Assembly: GCF_001999325.1 (NCBI RefSeq)
Contig: NZ_MVAR01000031.1
Location: forward strand, 1 to 64,000
Direction: 5' to 3'
Origin: Thioalkalivibrio versutus
GTDB lineage: Bacteria > Pseudomonadota > Gammaproteobacteria > Ectothiorhodospirales > Ectothiorhodospiraceae
DNA: 64,000 bases
The notes beneath the pieces are model-generated. The model saw only the letters and a list, made by a program, of their open reading frames with translations, had not been told where the DNA came from and ran no database searches. The first letter of the stretch is position 1. Each line of letters opens with the position of its first letter. This document shows positions 43,239 through 51,880 of the stretch, piece after piece. Position numbers and translations under genes: made by a program.

Positions 43239-44276
43239 ATGAGCGTCCTCACCTGGCTGGGTATCCTCGTCTGCCTGTCCCAATCGGCGATTCTGTCCGG
43301 ACTCAATCTCGGACTGTTCTCGCGCAGCAAGCTGGAGCTGGAGGTCGAGGCGCAGAAGGGTGACCGGCGCGCGGAGCGCCTGCTGGCCCTGCGCGCCGAT
43401 GCCAACTTTGCCCTGGTGACCATTCTCTGGGGAAACGTCTCCGTCAACGTGCTGCTGGCGTTGTTGTCGGGTTCGGTGATGGGCGGCGTGGCGGCATTCC
43501 TGTTCTCTACCGTGGTGATCACGATCTTTGCCGAGATTCTGCCGCAGTCCTACTTTTCGCGGCATGCCCTGCGGGTCGCCGGGGCGCTGTATCCACTGCT
43601 GCGCTTCTACCAGATCCTGATGTACCCGGTGGCACGGCCCACTGCCTGGGTGCTGGACCGCTGGCTGGGGGGCGAGGAGATTCGCTTCTTCCCCGAGCGG
43701 GACCTGCATCACCTGATCGACCTGCACATGCAGGCCCACGGCAGCGAGATTACCCGGGTCGAGGGGCGGGGCGCGCGGAATTTCCTCGAGCTGGACGACA
43801 TCCTGGTGCAACACGAGGGCCAGGCGCTGGCCCCGGACAGCGTGATCACGCTGGGCTTCGAGGCCGGGCGTCCGGTGTTCCCGGCGATCGAGTCCCGTAC
43901 CGATGATGCGTTCCTGCGTCGACTCAATGGACCGGGTCGCAGCTGGATGGTGGTCATCGATCCCGAGGGCGAGCCGCGCACGGTGATCCGGGTCGCGGAT
44001 TTTACCCGCGAGGCGCTGTTTGCGCCGGAGCGGTTCGATCCCCACCATCACTGCCATCACCCGCTGGTCGTGCGTGATGGCAGCCACCGGCTGGGCAGCC
44101 TGGTACCCCATTTCCGGGTGCGCCCGGCCAGCAGCGGTGACACGGTGGTTGGGGACGACGTGATCCTGCTGTGGACCGATAGTCAGCGCCGGATATTGAG
44201 TGGGTCGGATATCCTTGGGCGCCTCTTGCGCGGTGTCGGCCGGGAGGCCCCTGCGGACACGCCGGCGCCGGTTTGA
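43239..44276 (+). CDS. CNNM/DUF21-type transmembrane protein
   Basis: A 345-residue membrane protein with a DUF21 (CNNM) domain: about four hydrophobic segments in the first 150 residues and family-type sequences SAILSGLNLGLFS and AEILPQSYFSRHAL. The cytoplasmic part (about 160-320) should be a CBS-pair but is divergent and contains a His-rich DPHHHCHHP segment. Relatives transport or sense Mg2+/Co2+. AAGGA lies before the ATG; earlier in-frame starts would add unconserved sequence. Confidence 0.78.
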   Translation: MSVLTWLGILVCLSQSAILSGLNLGLFSRSKLELEVEAQKGDRRAERLLALRADANFALVTILWGNVSVNVLLALLSGSVMGGVAAFLFSTVVITIFAEILPQSYFSRHALRVAGALYPLLRFYQILMYPVARPTAWVLDRWLGGEEIRFFPERDLHHLIDLHMQAHGSEITRVEGRGARNFLELDDILVQHEGQALAPDSVITLGFEAGRPVFPAIESRTDDAFLRRLNGPGRSWMVVIDPEGEPRTVIRVADFTREALFAPERFDPHHHCHHPLVVRDGSHRLGSLVPHFRVRPASSGDTVVGDDVILLWTDSQRRILSGSDILGRLLRGVGREAPADTPAPV

Positions 44277-44297
44277 TTGTGATACCGGGGGGGGCGA

Positions 44298-45178
44298 ATG
44301 GAGTTCAGGATCGTGGGAGGGGCGGGGATTGCCCCCTATCTGGAGGATGTTGCACGCCTGCGCATCGCAGTCTTCCGCGAGTGGCCATATCTCTACGACG
44401 GGAGCGCGGAGTACGAAGAGCGGTATCTGCAGGACTACGTCGGCTGCCCGGACAGTACGCTGGTACTCGCGCTGGAAGGTGATCGCGTCGTGGGGGCCTC
44501 CACTGCGCTGCCGCTGGCTGCGGCCGAGGCGGAATTCCAGGCCCCGTTCCTTGAGCAAGGACTGGACCCGGCGGCGTATTACTACCTGGCGGAATCGGTA
44601 CTGGAGCCGGACTTCCGCGGCCAGGGAGACGCTGATTGAATCGCGCGCTCGCGCTCGAGTCGCTTTTGCGTGCGAACAAGGCGCGGCGACTGCCGTGCAG
44701 TCATTCTGCACAAGGGAGCCGCAACGCTGTTCGCGCGCCCGTTCTCGTCAACAACGGGCGGCCGAGCCCCTGCATTCAATCGCTTGTGGGGTTGGTGCCC
44801 CCTGTTCCCCGATCCTGCGTTGCGCCGCTTGCGGGTAGAACCACTACCCGCTGCACGACGCGCCTTGTCTCGGAAAACAGGGGGCACCAACGCGAGAGCG
44901 CGATTCAATCAGCGTCTCCCTCGGGGGCGGGGCATCGGTTCTTCGACGAGCGCGAGGCGGCAGCGCGGCGCCTGGGCTTTGCCCATGCCACCTTCTGCGC
45001 GGTGGTGCGCCCGGAGGATCACCCGCGACGCCCGGCCGGTTACCGGTCCCTGGACGGGTTCTGGAAAAAGCGCGGCTACCGGCGCGCCGAGGGGCGGGTT
45101 GGCCACTTCCCGTGGCCGGATATCGGCGAGAGGCAGGAGAGCCTCAAGCCATTGCAGTTCTGGTGGCGCCGGCTCTGA
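44298..45178 (+). pseudogene. GNAT acetyltransferase gene split by an inserted element
   Basis: The first part (44298 to about 44623) encodes an N-terminal GNAT region ending AESVLEPDFRGQG, the start of the acetyl-CoA binding motif. Reading then stops at a TGA inside the inserted element. The rest of the protein resumes after the element: GHRFFDEREAAARRLGF to the stop at 45178, including WKKRGYRR. Joining the two parts gives about 195-200 residues, a normal size for the family. The gene is therefore inactivated unless the element is removed. A purine-rich run precedes the ATG. Confidence 0.85.
44624..44920. mobile_element. MITE-like element with 30-bp terminal inverted repeats
   Basis: The 297-base insert ends in inverted repeats 44624-44653 and 44891-44920, identical at 29 of 30 positions (outer part GGGAGACGCTGATTGAATCG). 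Nested inside are a perfect 16-bp inverted repeat (44791-44806 with 44876-44891) and a 7-bp stem (44831-44837 with 44845-44851), so the right half is one large palindrome. It has no transposase gene and splits a GNAT gene. I see no clean target-site duplication. It fits a non-autonomous miniature element mobilised in trans. Confidence 0.82.
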
Positions 45179-45208
45179 CCCGATGCCGACATCCAGCCCG
45201 CAGTCGTT

Positions 45209-45595
45209 TTACGTTTTCGGGTCGTCGCCGCCCCGGTTGTTGTCGTCAAGCAACCCGGCCAGTCCGGCAAAGGGGTTGTGGGTAGCCGAGGAGGTGCTCG
45301 CCGTATTCCCGCTGCCCGGAGTGGCGTCGGTGTAGCGCTGGTGTTCATTGTCGTGGCAGTACAGGCACAGCAGCTCCCAGTTGCTGCCGTCGGATGGATT
45401 GTTGTCGTGGTTGTGGTCGCGGTGGTGCACGGTTAGCTCGCGCAGATTGACGCGGGTGAATTCGCGCCCGCAGCGGCCGCATACCCACGGATACATCTTC
45501 AACGCTTGCTCGCGGTAGCCCTGTTCCCGTTCCGCCTGGTCGCGGCGGCTGCGGGCAACCAGGTCGTCGAGGCGGTTGGGGGTCGAGTGGCTCAT
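45209..45595 (-). CDS. YajD-type HNH nuclease family protein
   Basis: A 128-residue protein with an HNH fold: CGRCGREF supplies one CxxC pair, HHRDHNHDNNPSDGSNWELLC (in part) the histidine-asparagine core, and CLYCHDNEH the second CxxC and final histidine. This zinc-stabilised arrangement matches the YajD family, whose cellular role is unclear. The C-terminal 40 residues are Ser/Thr/Gly-rich and probably disordered. It is convergent with the broken GNAT gene. Confidence 0.82.
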   Translation of the reverse strand: MSHSTPNRLDDLVARSRRDQAEREQGYREQALKMYPWVCGRCGREFTRVNLRELTVHHRDHNHDNNPSDGSNWELLCLYCHDNEHQRYTDATPGSGNTASTSSATHNPFAGLAGLLDDNNRGGDDPKT

Positions 45596-45665
45596 AGGGC
45601 GTTCTCCGAAGGTTGGCTGGGTCCACCGTAGCGCCAGCGCGCGGTGGTGGCCAGAGAAACCCGAG

Positions 45666-46700
45666 TCAGTGCTTTTCGCGCAGGTACTGCGCCAGGGCGT
45701 CGGGCGAGCGTTCGTGGCCCGAGGGGAGGCTTCCCTCGGGGTCCCGCAGCCAGGCGGCGATGTCGTCGAACGTGGTCTCGGCCCCGGTATACCGGGTCAG
45801 CATGTGATAGCCCTCGGGGTAGAGCGCGGCCCGATGGTCATCGGATCCCTGGGCGGTCAGGGCCTCCAGCAGGCGCGCCAGGGGCAAGGATGGCACCAGA
45901 TCGTCGCGCGCTCCGTACAGCGTCAGGCTCGGTGGGGGCAGAGCCGGGCCCGCCTCCAGCGCGTGGGTCATCAGGGTGGTCAGGCCGTCCAGGGCATCGA
46001 TGCGGGCATCACGCAACACCAGCGGGTCGTCACGCATCTGTTGTAGCACCGCGGGATCATCGGTGGGATGGATGTCGAGGTCAGCGGCCATCTCGCCGTC
46101 CAGGCGCCAGCCGGGCGCCAGGCGCGCCCCGAGCCACAGGCCGAAGCGCTGATACCAGGGCATGTCGCCACGGCTCCAGACCGCCGGGGCGATCAGGACC
46201 GTGCCGGCGACCCGGGGCGATGCAGTGGCGGAATCGGTCGTTTCCTCCATGGCCAGAAGCGCGACAGCGCCGCCCATGCTCTTGCCGATGAGGTAGGGCG
46301 TCTGGTCGGGGTAGCGCTCTTGCAGCAGCCGGAGTGCGGTGCGGGCGTCCTCGGCCAGCAGTCGGTGACCGGACCAGTAGCCGGCGTTGCGCGTGGCTCC
46401 GAAGCCGCGCTGGTCATAGGCATACACCGCATTGGCGTGCCCGGCCAGCGCCTCGCCCAGCGCCTGCATGCTGCCACCGTGGTCGTTGAAGCCGTGCAGG
46501 GCCAGCACAACCCGCTCGGGGGTGTCCGGCCCCCAGCGGTGCAGCGGCAGCCGGTCGCCATCCGCCGTGTGGATCACCTCGGAGGCGATCAGCGGGGTGC
46601 GGGTCTCGTCACCGGACGGGCTGGGTACCGTCCCGGCACAGCCGGCGAGCGATAGCGCGAGTGTCGGCGCCAGCAGACGCAAGGCCCTGCTAACGAGCAT
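45666..46700 (-). CDS. Lipoprotein alpha/beta hydrolase (lysophospholipase-like)
   Basis: A 344-residue alpha/beta hydrolase with a lipoprotein signal: LSLAGC with the lipid-modified Cys21. The nucleophile elbow is GKSMGG, the oxyanion region LALHGFNDHGG, and the catalytic histidine is probably in EGYHMLTRY. It is most like monoacylglycerol lipase/lysophospholipase proteins; the substrate is unknown. The ATG at 46700 overlaps the 3' end of the Gcr-family gene by 11 bases, so the two are cotranscribed. Confidence 0.82.
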   Translation of the reverse strand: MLVSRALRLLAPTLALSLAGCAGTVPSPSGDETRTPLIASEVIHTADGDRLPLHRWGPDTPERVVLALHGFNDHGGSMQALGEALAGHANAVYAYDQRGFGATRNAGYWSGHRLLAEDARTALRLLQERYPDQTPYLIGKSMGGAVALLAMEETTDSATASPRVAGTVLIAPAVWSRGDMPWYQRFGLWLGARLAPGWRLDGEMAADLDIHPTDDPAVLQQMRDDPLVLRDARIDALDGLTTLMTHALEAGPALPPPSLTLYGARDDLVPSLPLARLLEALTAQGSDDHRAALYPEGYHMLTRYTGAETTFDDIAAWLRDPEGSLPSGHERSPDALAQYLREKH

Positions 46701-48711
46701 CGGACTCGTCGTCGCCTCCGTTGGTCGTGGTCTGCGCGCCGGGCGGGAACAGGAATTCGCCCGGACGTTCGCGCAGGTGGCGACCATAGGCGCGAACGAC
46801 GCGGCCAAAGGTCCCGATGCGCACGCCACGGGCGCGCAGCGCAACGTACAGCGCGAGCCCGAAGCTGACCCACAGGTTGACTGCCCCGATCAGCAGCACG
46901 AACACCAGAAACAGGACGAACATGCCCAGCCCGGGCGCTTCGCTGGCGGTGACATAGCCGAGGTTGGCCGAGGCAAAGGCGACGTGCTGGATGTCCAGTG
47001 GCAGGTTCAGCAGGTAGCCGACATATCCGGTCACTCCCAAAAGCACGCCGAACAGGAAGTTGCCGATCAGTGCACCGTAGTTGTGGCCGATCCAGTCGGC
47101 CAGGCGGTGGCGCGCCCCGGTCGGCAGCAACCGGCGCAGCAGCGGATGCTCGCGCAGGCGGCCGGGCAGGTCGAGGTAGGCGCAGCGGTTGTCGAAGAAG
47201 CCCGCAATCAGGCCGGAGACGAACAGCCAGACCCCGGCGATCGCGGCAAAGAATAGCGCCAGGCCCATGATCGGGTGCAGCCCGTCCACCAGGTAGTCGA
47301 CCTCGCGACCGGACAGGACCGGAGCGTTGAACAGACCCGCCGCAAACAGACCGATCAGGATGGCGGTCGGCAGCGCGATGCCCACGTTGCCGAGTACGGC
47401 GGCGAACTGCGAACGGCCCACCCGCATCAGGAGATCTGCCATGGTTCGTGGATCGGCTGTGCCGCGTTCGCTTTCTTCGATGGCGGCGGCCAGACGCGCG
47501 GCGGTCATTGCCGGCTGCTTGGTGGCCACGGTGAAATGCAGGATGTGGATCAGCACAAAGCCGAGGCCGTAGTTCAGGCTCACCCACAGGGTGTTGACCG
47601 CGTGGGACAGTCCCAGGGATTCGATCTGGATTTTGATCAGGGCCATGACCGCGATGATCAGCCCGGCGCCGGCTCCGGAGCGCAGCATCTGGAAGTATTC
47701 GCCGCGCGACTGCGTGATGTAGTGCTCGCCGGTGTCGCTGACTTGCTGGGTGATGCTGCGCGAGACCAGCTTGATGTTGTCCTGCCACAGCGCGCGTACG
47801 CCGTGCTGGCGGGCGCTGATGGTGATGAGTTCGCGGAACACCCCGACCGAGGCCGCGCGCGTGTCGCGGTCCGCGTCCGGCTCCAGCAGGTCCAGTAGCT
47901 TGTGAATGCGGCCGAGGGTCTGGTCCAGACGTTCCAGAAGGTGGGTGAGCGACAGGCTGTTGCCATGGGTGATGGCCAGCTGGCGCAGGCGCGCGATCTG
48001 CTCGCTGCACTGCTCCAGAAGCACCCGCGCGTGGCGGTCGTCCATGCGTTCGCGGTTGGGGTCCTCCAGGGTGGCGCGGTAGTCACGCACGTAGGCGGAG
48101 ATCTCGCGCTCCTGGGCGACAAAGGCCGAGTTGTGCTCGGCGATCGATGGGTCCAGGCGCAGCAGTTCCGGCTCCAGCTCCTCCGCGGCCACCCAGATCG
48201 ACAGCATCTCCAGGGCGTAGAGGATTTCTTCGCGTGCCCGTTGCAGGACCCCGGGGTGTTCCCCGGTCAGGCAGCCCAGGGCCTCCAGCAGGCGCCACCA
48301 GGCATCGTCCGGCAGGGCCGCAACCCAGGCGGCGTCATCGGTCTGGTGAAACACGTGATAAAGCACGTCTTTCAGGTCGCGCCGGTCCATCGGGCGCGGA
48401 TTGATCCGCTCGTAGATCAGCTCCGCGGCCTCGCGGAAGAAACCCTTGCGCGAGAACAGCCCGATCCCGGTGTACAGCGTCAGGTGCCGGGCGTCCTCCA
48501 GCCCGTCCTCCAGGCGCTCACGCAGCCGGTCCTGCAGGCGCGGGTTCTCGCCCAGGGCGAGGGTTAACTGCTCAATACGGGAGATCACCGGCGCGACATT
48601 GCGCGGGTCCTCCGGGCGCAGCCAGTCCACGAGCTGGCGCAGGGTCTCGGCCAGATCGAGATCGGCGTCTTCCACGCTGGCGAGGAGGTGTTCCGCATCC
48701 TTCTTCGGCAT
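46690..48711 (-). CDS. Gcr-family multi-pass membrane protein (annotated elsewhere as site-specific recombinase)
   Basis: A 673-residue protein of the Gcr/COG4389 family. The N-terminal ~330 residues are helical and soluble; the C-terminal half has about seven hydrophobic segments (starting AGAGLIIAVMALIKIQIE). No tyrosine or serine recombinase motif is visible, so the family's site-specific recombinase label is poorly supported by the sequence; a membrane function is more likely. The tail after the last helix is charged. It is cotranscribed with the lipoprotein hydrolase and divergent from csoS1D. Confidence 0.8.
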   Translation of the reverse strand: MPKKDAEHLLASVEDADLDLAETLRQLVDWLRPEDPRNVAPVISRIEQLTLALGENPRLQDRLRERLEDGLEDARHLTLYTGIGLFSRKGFFREAAELIYERINPRPMDRRDLKDVLYHVFHQTDDAAWVAALPDDAWWRLLEALGCLTGEHPGVLQRAREEILYALEMLSIWVAAEELEPELLRLDPSIAEHNSAFVAQEREISAYVRDYRATLEDPNRERMDDRHARVLLEQCSEQIARLRQLAITHGNSLSLTHLLERLDQTLGRIHKLLDLLEPDADRDTRAASVGVFRELITISARQHGVRALWQDNIKLVSRSITQQVSDTGEHYITQSRGEYFQMLRSGAGAGLIIAVMALIKIQIESLGLSHAVNTLWVSLNYGLGFVLIHILHFTVATKQPAMTAARLAAAIEESERGTADPRTMADLLMRVGRSQFAAVLGNVGIALPTAILIGLFAAGLFNAPVLSGREVDYLVDGLHPIMGLALFFAAIAGVWLFVSGLIAGFFDNRCAYLDLPGRLREHPLLRRLLPTGARHRLADWIGHNYGALIGNFLFGVLLGVTGYVGYLLNLPLDIQHVAFASANLGYVTASEAPGLGMFVLFLVFVLLIGAVNLWVSFGLALYVALRARGVRIGTFGRVVRAYGRHLRERPGEFLFPPGAQTTTNGGDDESDAR

Positions 48712-48743
48712 GACAATCCCTGTGGCTGCGGGGTTGGCGTTGC

Positions 48744-48749
48744 ATTATA
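48744..48749 (-). promoter_or_regulatory. Consensus -10 box for the Gcr-family gene
   Basis: A perfect TATAAT on the minus strand lies about 33 bases before the ATG at 48711. No good -35 is seen 16-18 bases upstream, so the promoter is tentative. Confidence 0.4.
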
Positions 48750-48800
48750 CGAGCGTCTTCCCGGGACGTGTGGCCGCCCGAAGGCCGGCCCGTGAAGGCA

Positions 48801-48836
48801 CTCAACGTTGAGCTTGGGGCGCGCTGCGTTCACAAT
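48801..48836 (+). promoter_or_regulatory. Possible csoS1D promoter with overlapping palindrome
   Basis: TTGAGC (48808-48813) and CACAAT (48831-48836) are 17 bases apart. The -35 overlaps a perfect 12-base palindrome CTCAACGTTGAG (48801-48812), a candidate operator. The rest of the gap (48837-48977) shows only GC-rich complementarity. Confidence 0.38.
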
Positions 48837-48977
48837 ACGTCCTCCAATTCTCCCGCGTGTGCACGCGAGCCCGCCCATTTCGGGGCGGCTTGCATGAGGC
48901 GTGCGCGGATTCCCGCGCGGGTTCGGGCCGCGACGTGCGGGAACCATGGGCCGCAGGCCCTGGCCCAGAGCGAATCG

Positions 48978-49592
48978 ATGATCCAGCTGCGCACCTACGT
49001 CTACATGGATTCCCTCCAGCCGCAGCTGGCGGAATACATGGCTACGGTCTCCCAGGGCTTCCTGCCCGTTCCGGGAGACTCCTGCCTGTGGGTGGAAGTG
49101 TCCCCGGGGATGGCGGTGCACCGCCTGACCGACGTCGCACTCAAGGCGACCAACGTGCACCTCGCGCAGCAGGTGGTGGAGCGCGAATTCGGCTCCATGG
49201 TGATCCACCACCGCGACCAGAGCGATGTGCAGGAGGCCGGCCGCGTGCTGCTGGCACGCCTGGGCGCCAGCCAGGACGATCGCCAGCCCTGCCGCATCCC
49301 GTGGCAGGAGACCATCCGCGGGATGACCCCGGATCACACCGTGCTGATCAACCGCCAGAACCGTCGCGGCAACATGATCCTGCCGGAACAGAGCATGTTC
49401 ATCCTCGAGGCGGAGCCGGCGGGGTACATCATCTATGCCGCGAACCAGGCCCTGAAGGCCGCCAACGTCTCGCTGATCGACGTGCGTGCGGTGGGGGCCT
49501 TTGGCCGACTGACCCTGGCCGGCAGAGAGGGCGATGTGGACGAGGCCGCGCGCGCGGCGATCCACGCGCTGCACAACCCCGCCGGGACCTGA
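48978..49592 (+). CDS. csoS1D: Alpha-carboxysome shell protein CsoS1D (tandem BMC domains)
   Basis: A 204-residue protein with two BMC domains that closely resembles CsoS1D, the trimeric pseudohexamer whose large gated pore is thought to let RuBP and PGA through the carboxysome shell. Diagnostic stretches are [34 protein letters not shown], and in the second domain [17 protein letters not shown]. The pore-gating Glu-Arg pair is Glu68-Arg69. The ATG at 48978 has a weak ribosome site; an in-frame ATG at 48894 would add 28 residues, and some homologues do have an N-terminal extension. A Nudix gene follows one base after the stop. No RuBisCO or other cso gene is in the window. Confidence 0.92.
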   Translation: MIQLRTYVYMDSLQPQLAEYMATVSQGFLPVPGDSCLWVEVSPGMAVHRLTDVALKATNVHLAQQVVEREFGSMVIHHRDQSDVQEAGRVLLARLGASQDDRQPCRIPWQETIRGMTPDHTVLINRQNRRGNMILPEQSMFILEAEPAGYIIYAANQALKAANVSLIDVRAVGAFGRLTLAGREGDVDEAARAAIHALHNPAGT

Positions 49593-49593
49593 G

Positions 49594-50166
49594 ATGCATC
49601 GCGCCCAGCTGCTGGACCTGCTCGCCCGACACCAGACGACCTTCATCGAGGAGGCCGGCTACGTCCGCCGCGCCCTGGAGTTCGTCAGCGAGCACCCGGA
49701 CTGCTTCCACTGCGATCTCCTGCCCGCGCATGTAACCGGTTCCGCCTGGGTGGTCAGCCCCGATCGTGAGCAGGCCCTGTTGCTGCTGCACGGCAAGCAC
49801 CACCGCTGGTTCCAGCCCGGCGGGCATGCCGACGGCCAGGCCGACATCCTGCAGGTGGCGCTGCGCGAGACCCACGAAGAGACTGGCCTCGCCCCCGAGC
49901 AGATCCGCCTGGTGGAAGAGGATGTCTTCGATCTCGACATCCACACCATCCCGGCCAGCCCGCATTTCCCGATGCACGAGCACATCGACGTGCGCTTCCT
50001 GCTGGAGATCGACGACCGCCTGCCGGTGCCCGGCAGCGACGAGTCGAACGACATCCTCTGGGTGCCGCTGCAGCACGTCTCGCGCTACAACAACTGCCGT
50101 TCCCTCTGGCGCATGGTGGAGAAGACCCGACGCCTGCGTACCTACCAGCACACCCACCTGCGCTGA
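49594..50166 (+). CDS. Nudix hydrolase
   Basis: A 190-residue Nudix protein starting one base after the csoS1D stop, hence translationally coupled. The Nudix box is GHADGQADILQVALRETHEE followed by TGL: the catalytic RExxEExG core is intact, but the first conserved Glu of the classic box is Ala. Such GHxDG variants occur in a subgroup of uncertain substrate. The coupling suggests a metabolite house-cleaning or nucleotide-handling role tied to carbon fixation, which is inference only. Confidence 0.85.
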   Translation: MHRAQLLDLLARHQTTFIEEAGYVRRALEFVSEHPDCFHCDLLPAHVTGSAWVVSPDREQALLLLHGKHHRWFQPGGHADGQADILQVALRETHEETGLAPEQIRLVEEDVFDLDIHTIPASPHFPMHEHIDVRFLLEIDDRLPVPGSDESNDILWVPLQHVSRYNNCRSLWRMVEKTRRLRTYQHTHLR

Positions 50167-50244
50167 TCCTGCCCCGGCTTCGGCGCCTCCGTGCGCCGTT
50201 CCCGCGAACGCGAGTGGGCGCTATAGTCGCGGTCGGTTCCCTTG

Positions 50245-51534
50245 ATGGATGCCCGCGTGTCGATACGATCCCTGCCGCGTTTGGCCTTGCTGCTGTCTCT
50301 GCTTCTGCTGCTTCCGCCAGCGGGTGCCGGCGAGGTGGAATCGCACACCGTCACGGTGACCGATCCCGCTGGCGTGGACCTGGAGGTCACCGTGTACCCG
50401 GCCGCCGGCGATCGAGTCTACCTCTGGCTGCTGCCACAGGCGGGCGAACACGCCAACCATGCGCGCCTCGGCCGCGAGCTTGCTGCGATGGGTGTCGAGG
50501 TCTGGCAGGTCGATCTGCTGGATGCCCATTTCCTCCCGCGCACCAACGAGAGCATGCGCAGCCTGGATGGCGTCAGCGTAGCGGCGCTACTGCGCGCGGC
50601 GCACGAGCAGACCGGCAAGCAGGTGATGCTGGTGGCCTCGGGCCGCCCGGCGATCACCGCCCTGCGCGGCATGCGTCAGTGGCAGGAGGACGGCCCCGAA
50701 GAGGCTTACGTACTCGGTGCGGCGCTAGCCTTCCCCAACCTGATGGTCGACACGCCGGTGGCGGGTGCCCCCGCCGAGTTCGTCGATGTGGTGCGCGCCA
50801 CCAGTCTGCCGGTCTTCCTGCTGCAGCCCACCCAGGGCGTCTATCGCTGGCACCTGGACGACATCCTGGCCGACCTGCGCCGTGGTGGTAGTGCCGTGTT
50901 CGTGCAGACGGTCCCGCATGTGCGCGACTTTTATTACCTGCGCCGTTCCGATCCCGAGCCGGAGGAACAGGCCGCGGCCGAGCGCCTGCCTGCGCAACTG
51001 CTGCAGGCAGGCCGGCTACTGGCCAGCGTCCCGCGCCCGCTGGCGGCCGCGCCGCTGCCGGAGGCCATCCGTGCGATCGAAGTCGGCCGCGGGCTGGTGG
51101 AGCGTGATCGTCCACGGCCGGTCGCGGACTTCACGCTGACCGATCACCTGGGTGACGAGCAGTCGCTGTCCGATTACGACGGCCAGGTGGTGCTGCTGAA
51201 TTTCTGGGCCAGCTGGTGTCCGCCCTGCGTGCACGAGATCCCGTCGATGAACCGCATGGCCGAGACCCTGGGCGAGGGCTTCGCCATCGTATCGGTCAAT
51301 TATCAGGAAAGCGCCGAGCACATCACGGCCTTCATGCAAGAGGTGCAGGTGGATTTCCCGGTCCTGATGGACTTCGACGGACGAGTAGCTGCCGACTGGC
51401 GCGTTTTTGCCTTCCCCAGTTCGTTCATTCTCGACCGTGACGGCCGCGTCCGCTATTCGGTCAACAGCGCCATCGAATGGGACGACCCCGACGTCATTGC
51501 CACCGTCGAGGCCCTGATGGCGGAGCCGAAGTAG
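50245..51534 (+). CDS. Exported protein with hydrolase-like domain fused to TlpA-type thioredoxin domain, copy 1
   Basis: A 429-residue protein with a signal peptide (about 1-28) and two parts. Residues ~30-280 resemble a degenerate alpha/beta-hydrolase-like domain (VYLWLLPQAGEHANHARLG, then VMLVASGRPAIT where a serine elbow might be); residues ~290-425 are a TlpA/ResA thioredoxin domain with active site Cys325-Pro-Pro-Cys328 in WASWCPPC. It probably acts as a periplasmic thiol oxidoreductase. A paralogue lies at 59922-61226. The start may be this ATG or an adjacent TTG; the ribosome site is weak. Confidence 0.8.
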   Translation: MDARVSIRSLPRLALLLSLLLLLPPAGAGEVESHTVTVTDPAGVDLEVTVYPAAGDRVYLWLLPQAGEHANHARLGRELAAMGVEVWQVDLLDAHFLPRTNESMRSLDGVSVAALLRAAHEQTGKQVMLVASGRPAITALRGMRQWQEDGPEEAYVLGAALAFPNLMVDTPVAGAPAEFVDVVRATSLPVFLLQPTQGVYRWHLDDILADLRRGGSAVFVQTVPHVRDFYYLRRSDPEPEEQAAAERLPAQLLQAGRLLASVPRPLAAAPLPEAIRAIEVGRGLVERDRPRPVADFTLTDHLGDEQSLSDYDGQVVLLNFWASWCPPCVHEIPSMNRMAETLGEGFAIVSVNYQESAEHITAFMQEVQVDFPVLMDFDGRVAADWRVFAFPSSFILDRDGRVRYSVNSAIEWDDPDVIATVEALMAEPK

Positions 51535-51576
51535 CTGATTCGCTGCCTGGCGGAGTCACCGCCGATTCGCCACCCA

Positions 51577-51662
51577 TTCCGTCCTTGCGAGCACCGCGAA
51601 GTAATCGGGTGGGGCTGTGCCCTGGTCTGGCCGAGGGCTTCGCTGCGCTTGCAACGACGAGG
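51577..51662. repeat. Dispersed repeat, copy 2 (inverted pair)
   Basis: Two degenerate units of the interspersed repeat face each other: CGTCCTTGCGAGCACCGCG at about 51580 and, inverted, GCTTCGCTGCGCTTGCAACG at about 51638. Together they can form a long imperfect hairpin. The right unit continues into the direct repeat that flanks the pga operon. Confidence 0.55.
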
Positions 51663-51778
51663 CAGGCGTCCTCTCGGGTTAGCCGTCGGTCTCGCCCTCG
51701 ACCGTGGTCAGGCCGAAGGCGTGCCACATCTGCATGCCGCCGCGGTACCACTTGAGGCGCTCGGCCGGGTAGCCGAGG
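51631..51778. repeat. Left direct repeat flanking the pga operon
   Basis: This ~148-base segment matches 58301-58447 in the same orientation with a one-base length difference. The part 51688-51778 has only one mismatch in 91 bases. It joins a dispersed-repeat unit to a rhodanese gene 3' end. The matching right copy is the end of the intact rhodanese gene. Confidence 0.85.
51679..51778 (-). pseudogene. Rhodanese gene remnant (3' end only)
   Basis: On the minus strand this encodes the last ~33 residues of the rhodanese at 58348-59022: LGYPAERLKWYRGGMQMWHA and on to the stop TAA, with Leu for Ile at one position and a different last few residues. Everything upstream of this point (towards pgaA) is unrelated, so it is a truncated copy without start or catalytic cysteine. 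Confidence 0.88.
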
Positions 51779-51880
51779 AGGCCCCCGAATCGGCTTCCGG
51801 AAGGATTGTTAATATCCGGTCTCCTGCATGTTGTATGTGATAGCCTTCACAAAAATGAAAGGTCGCGGGTTAGGGGGCTG

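Noticed and set aside
44640-44908. Small open frames inside the inserted element
   Set aside because: They span the inverted repeats, differ between strands and resemble no transposase; the element looks non-coding.
46690-48711. Evidence for an active site-specific recombination system
   Set aside because: Although the family name suggests it, no recombinase motif, att sites or invertible segment is visible here.
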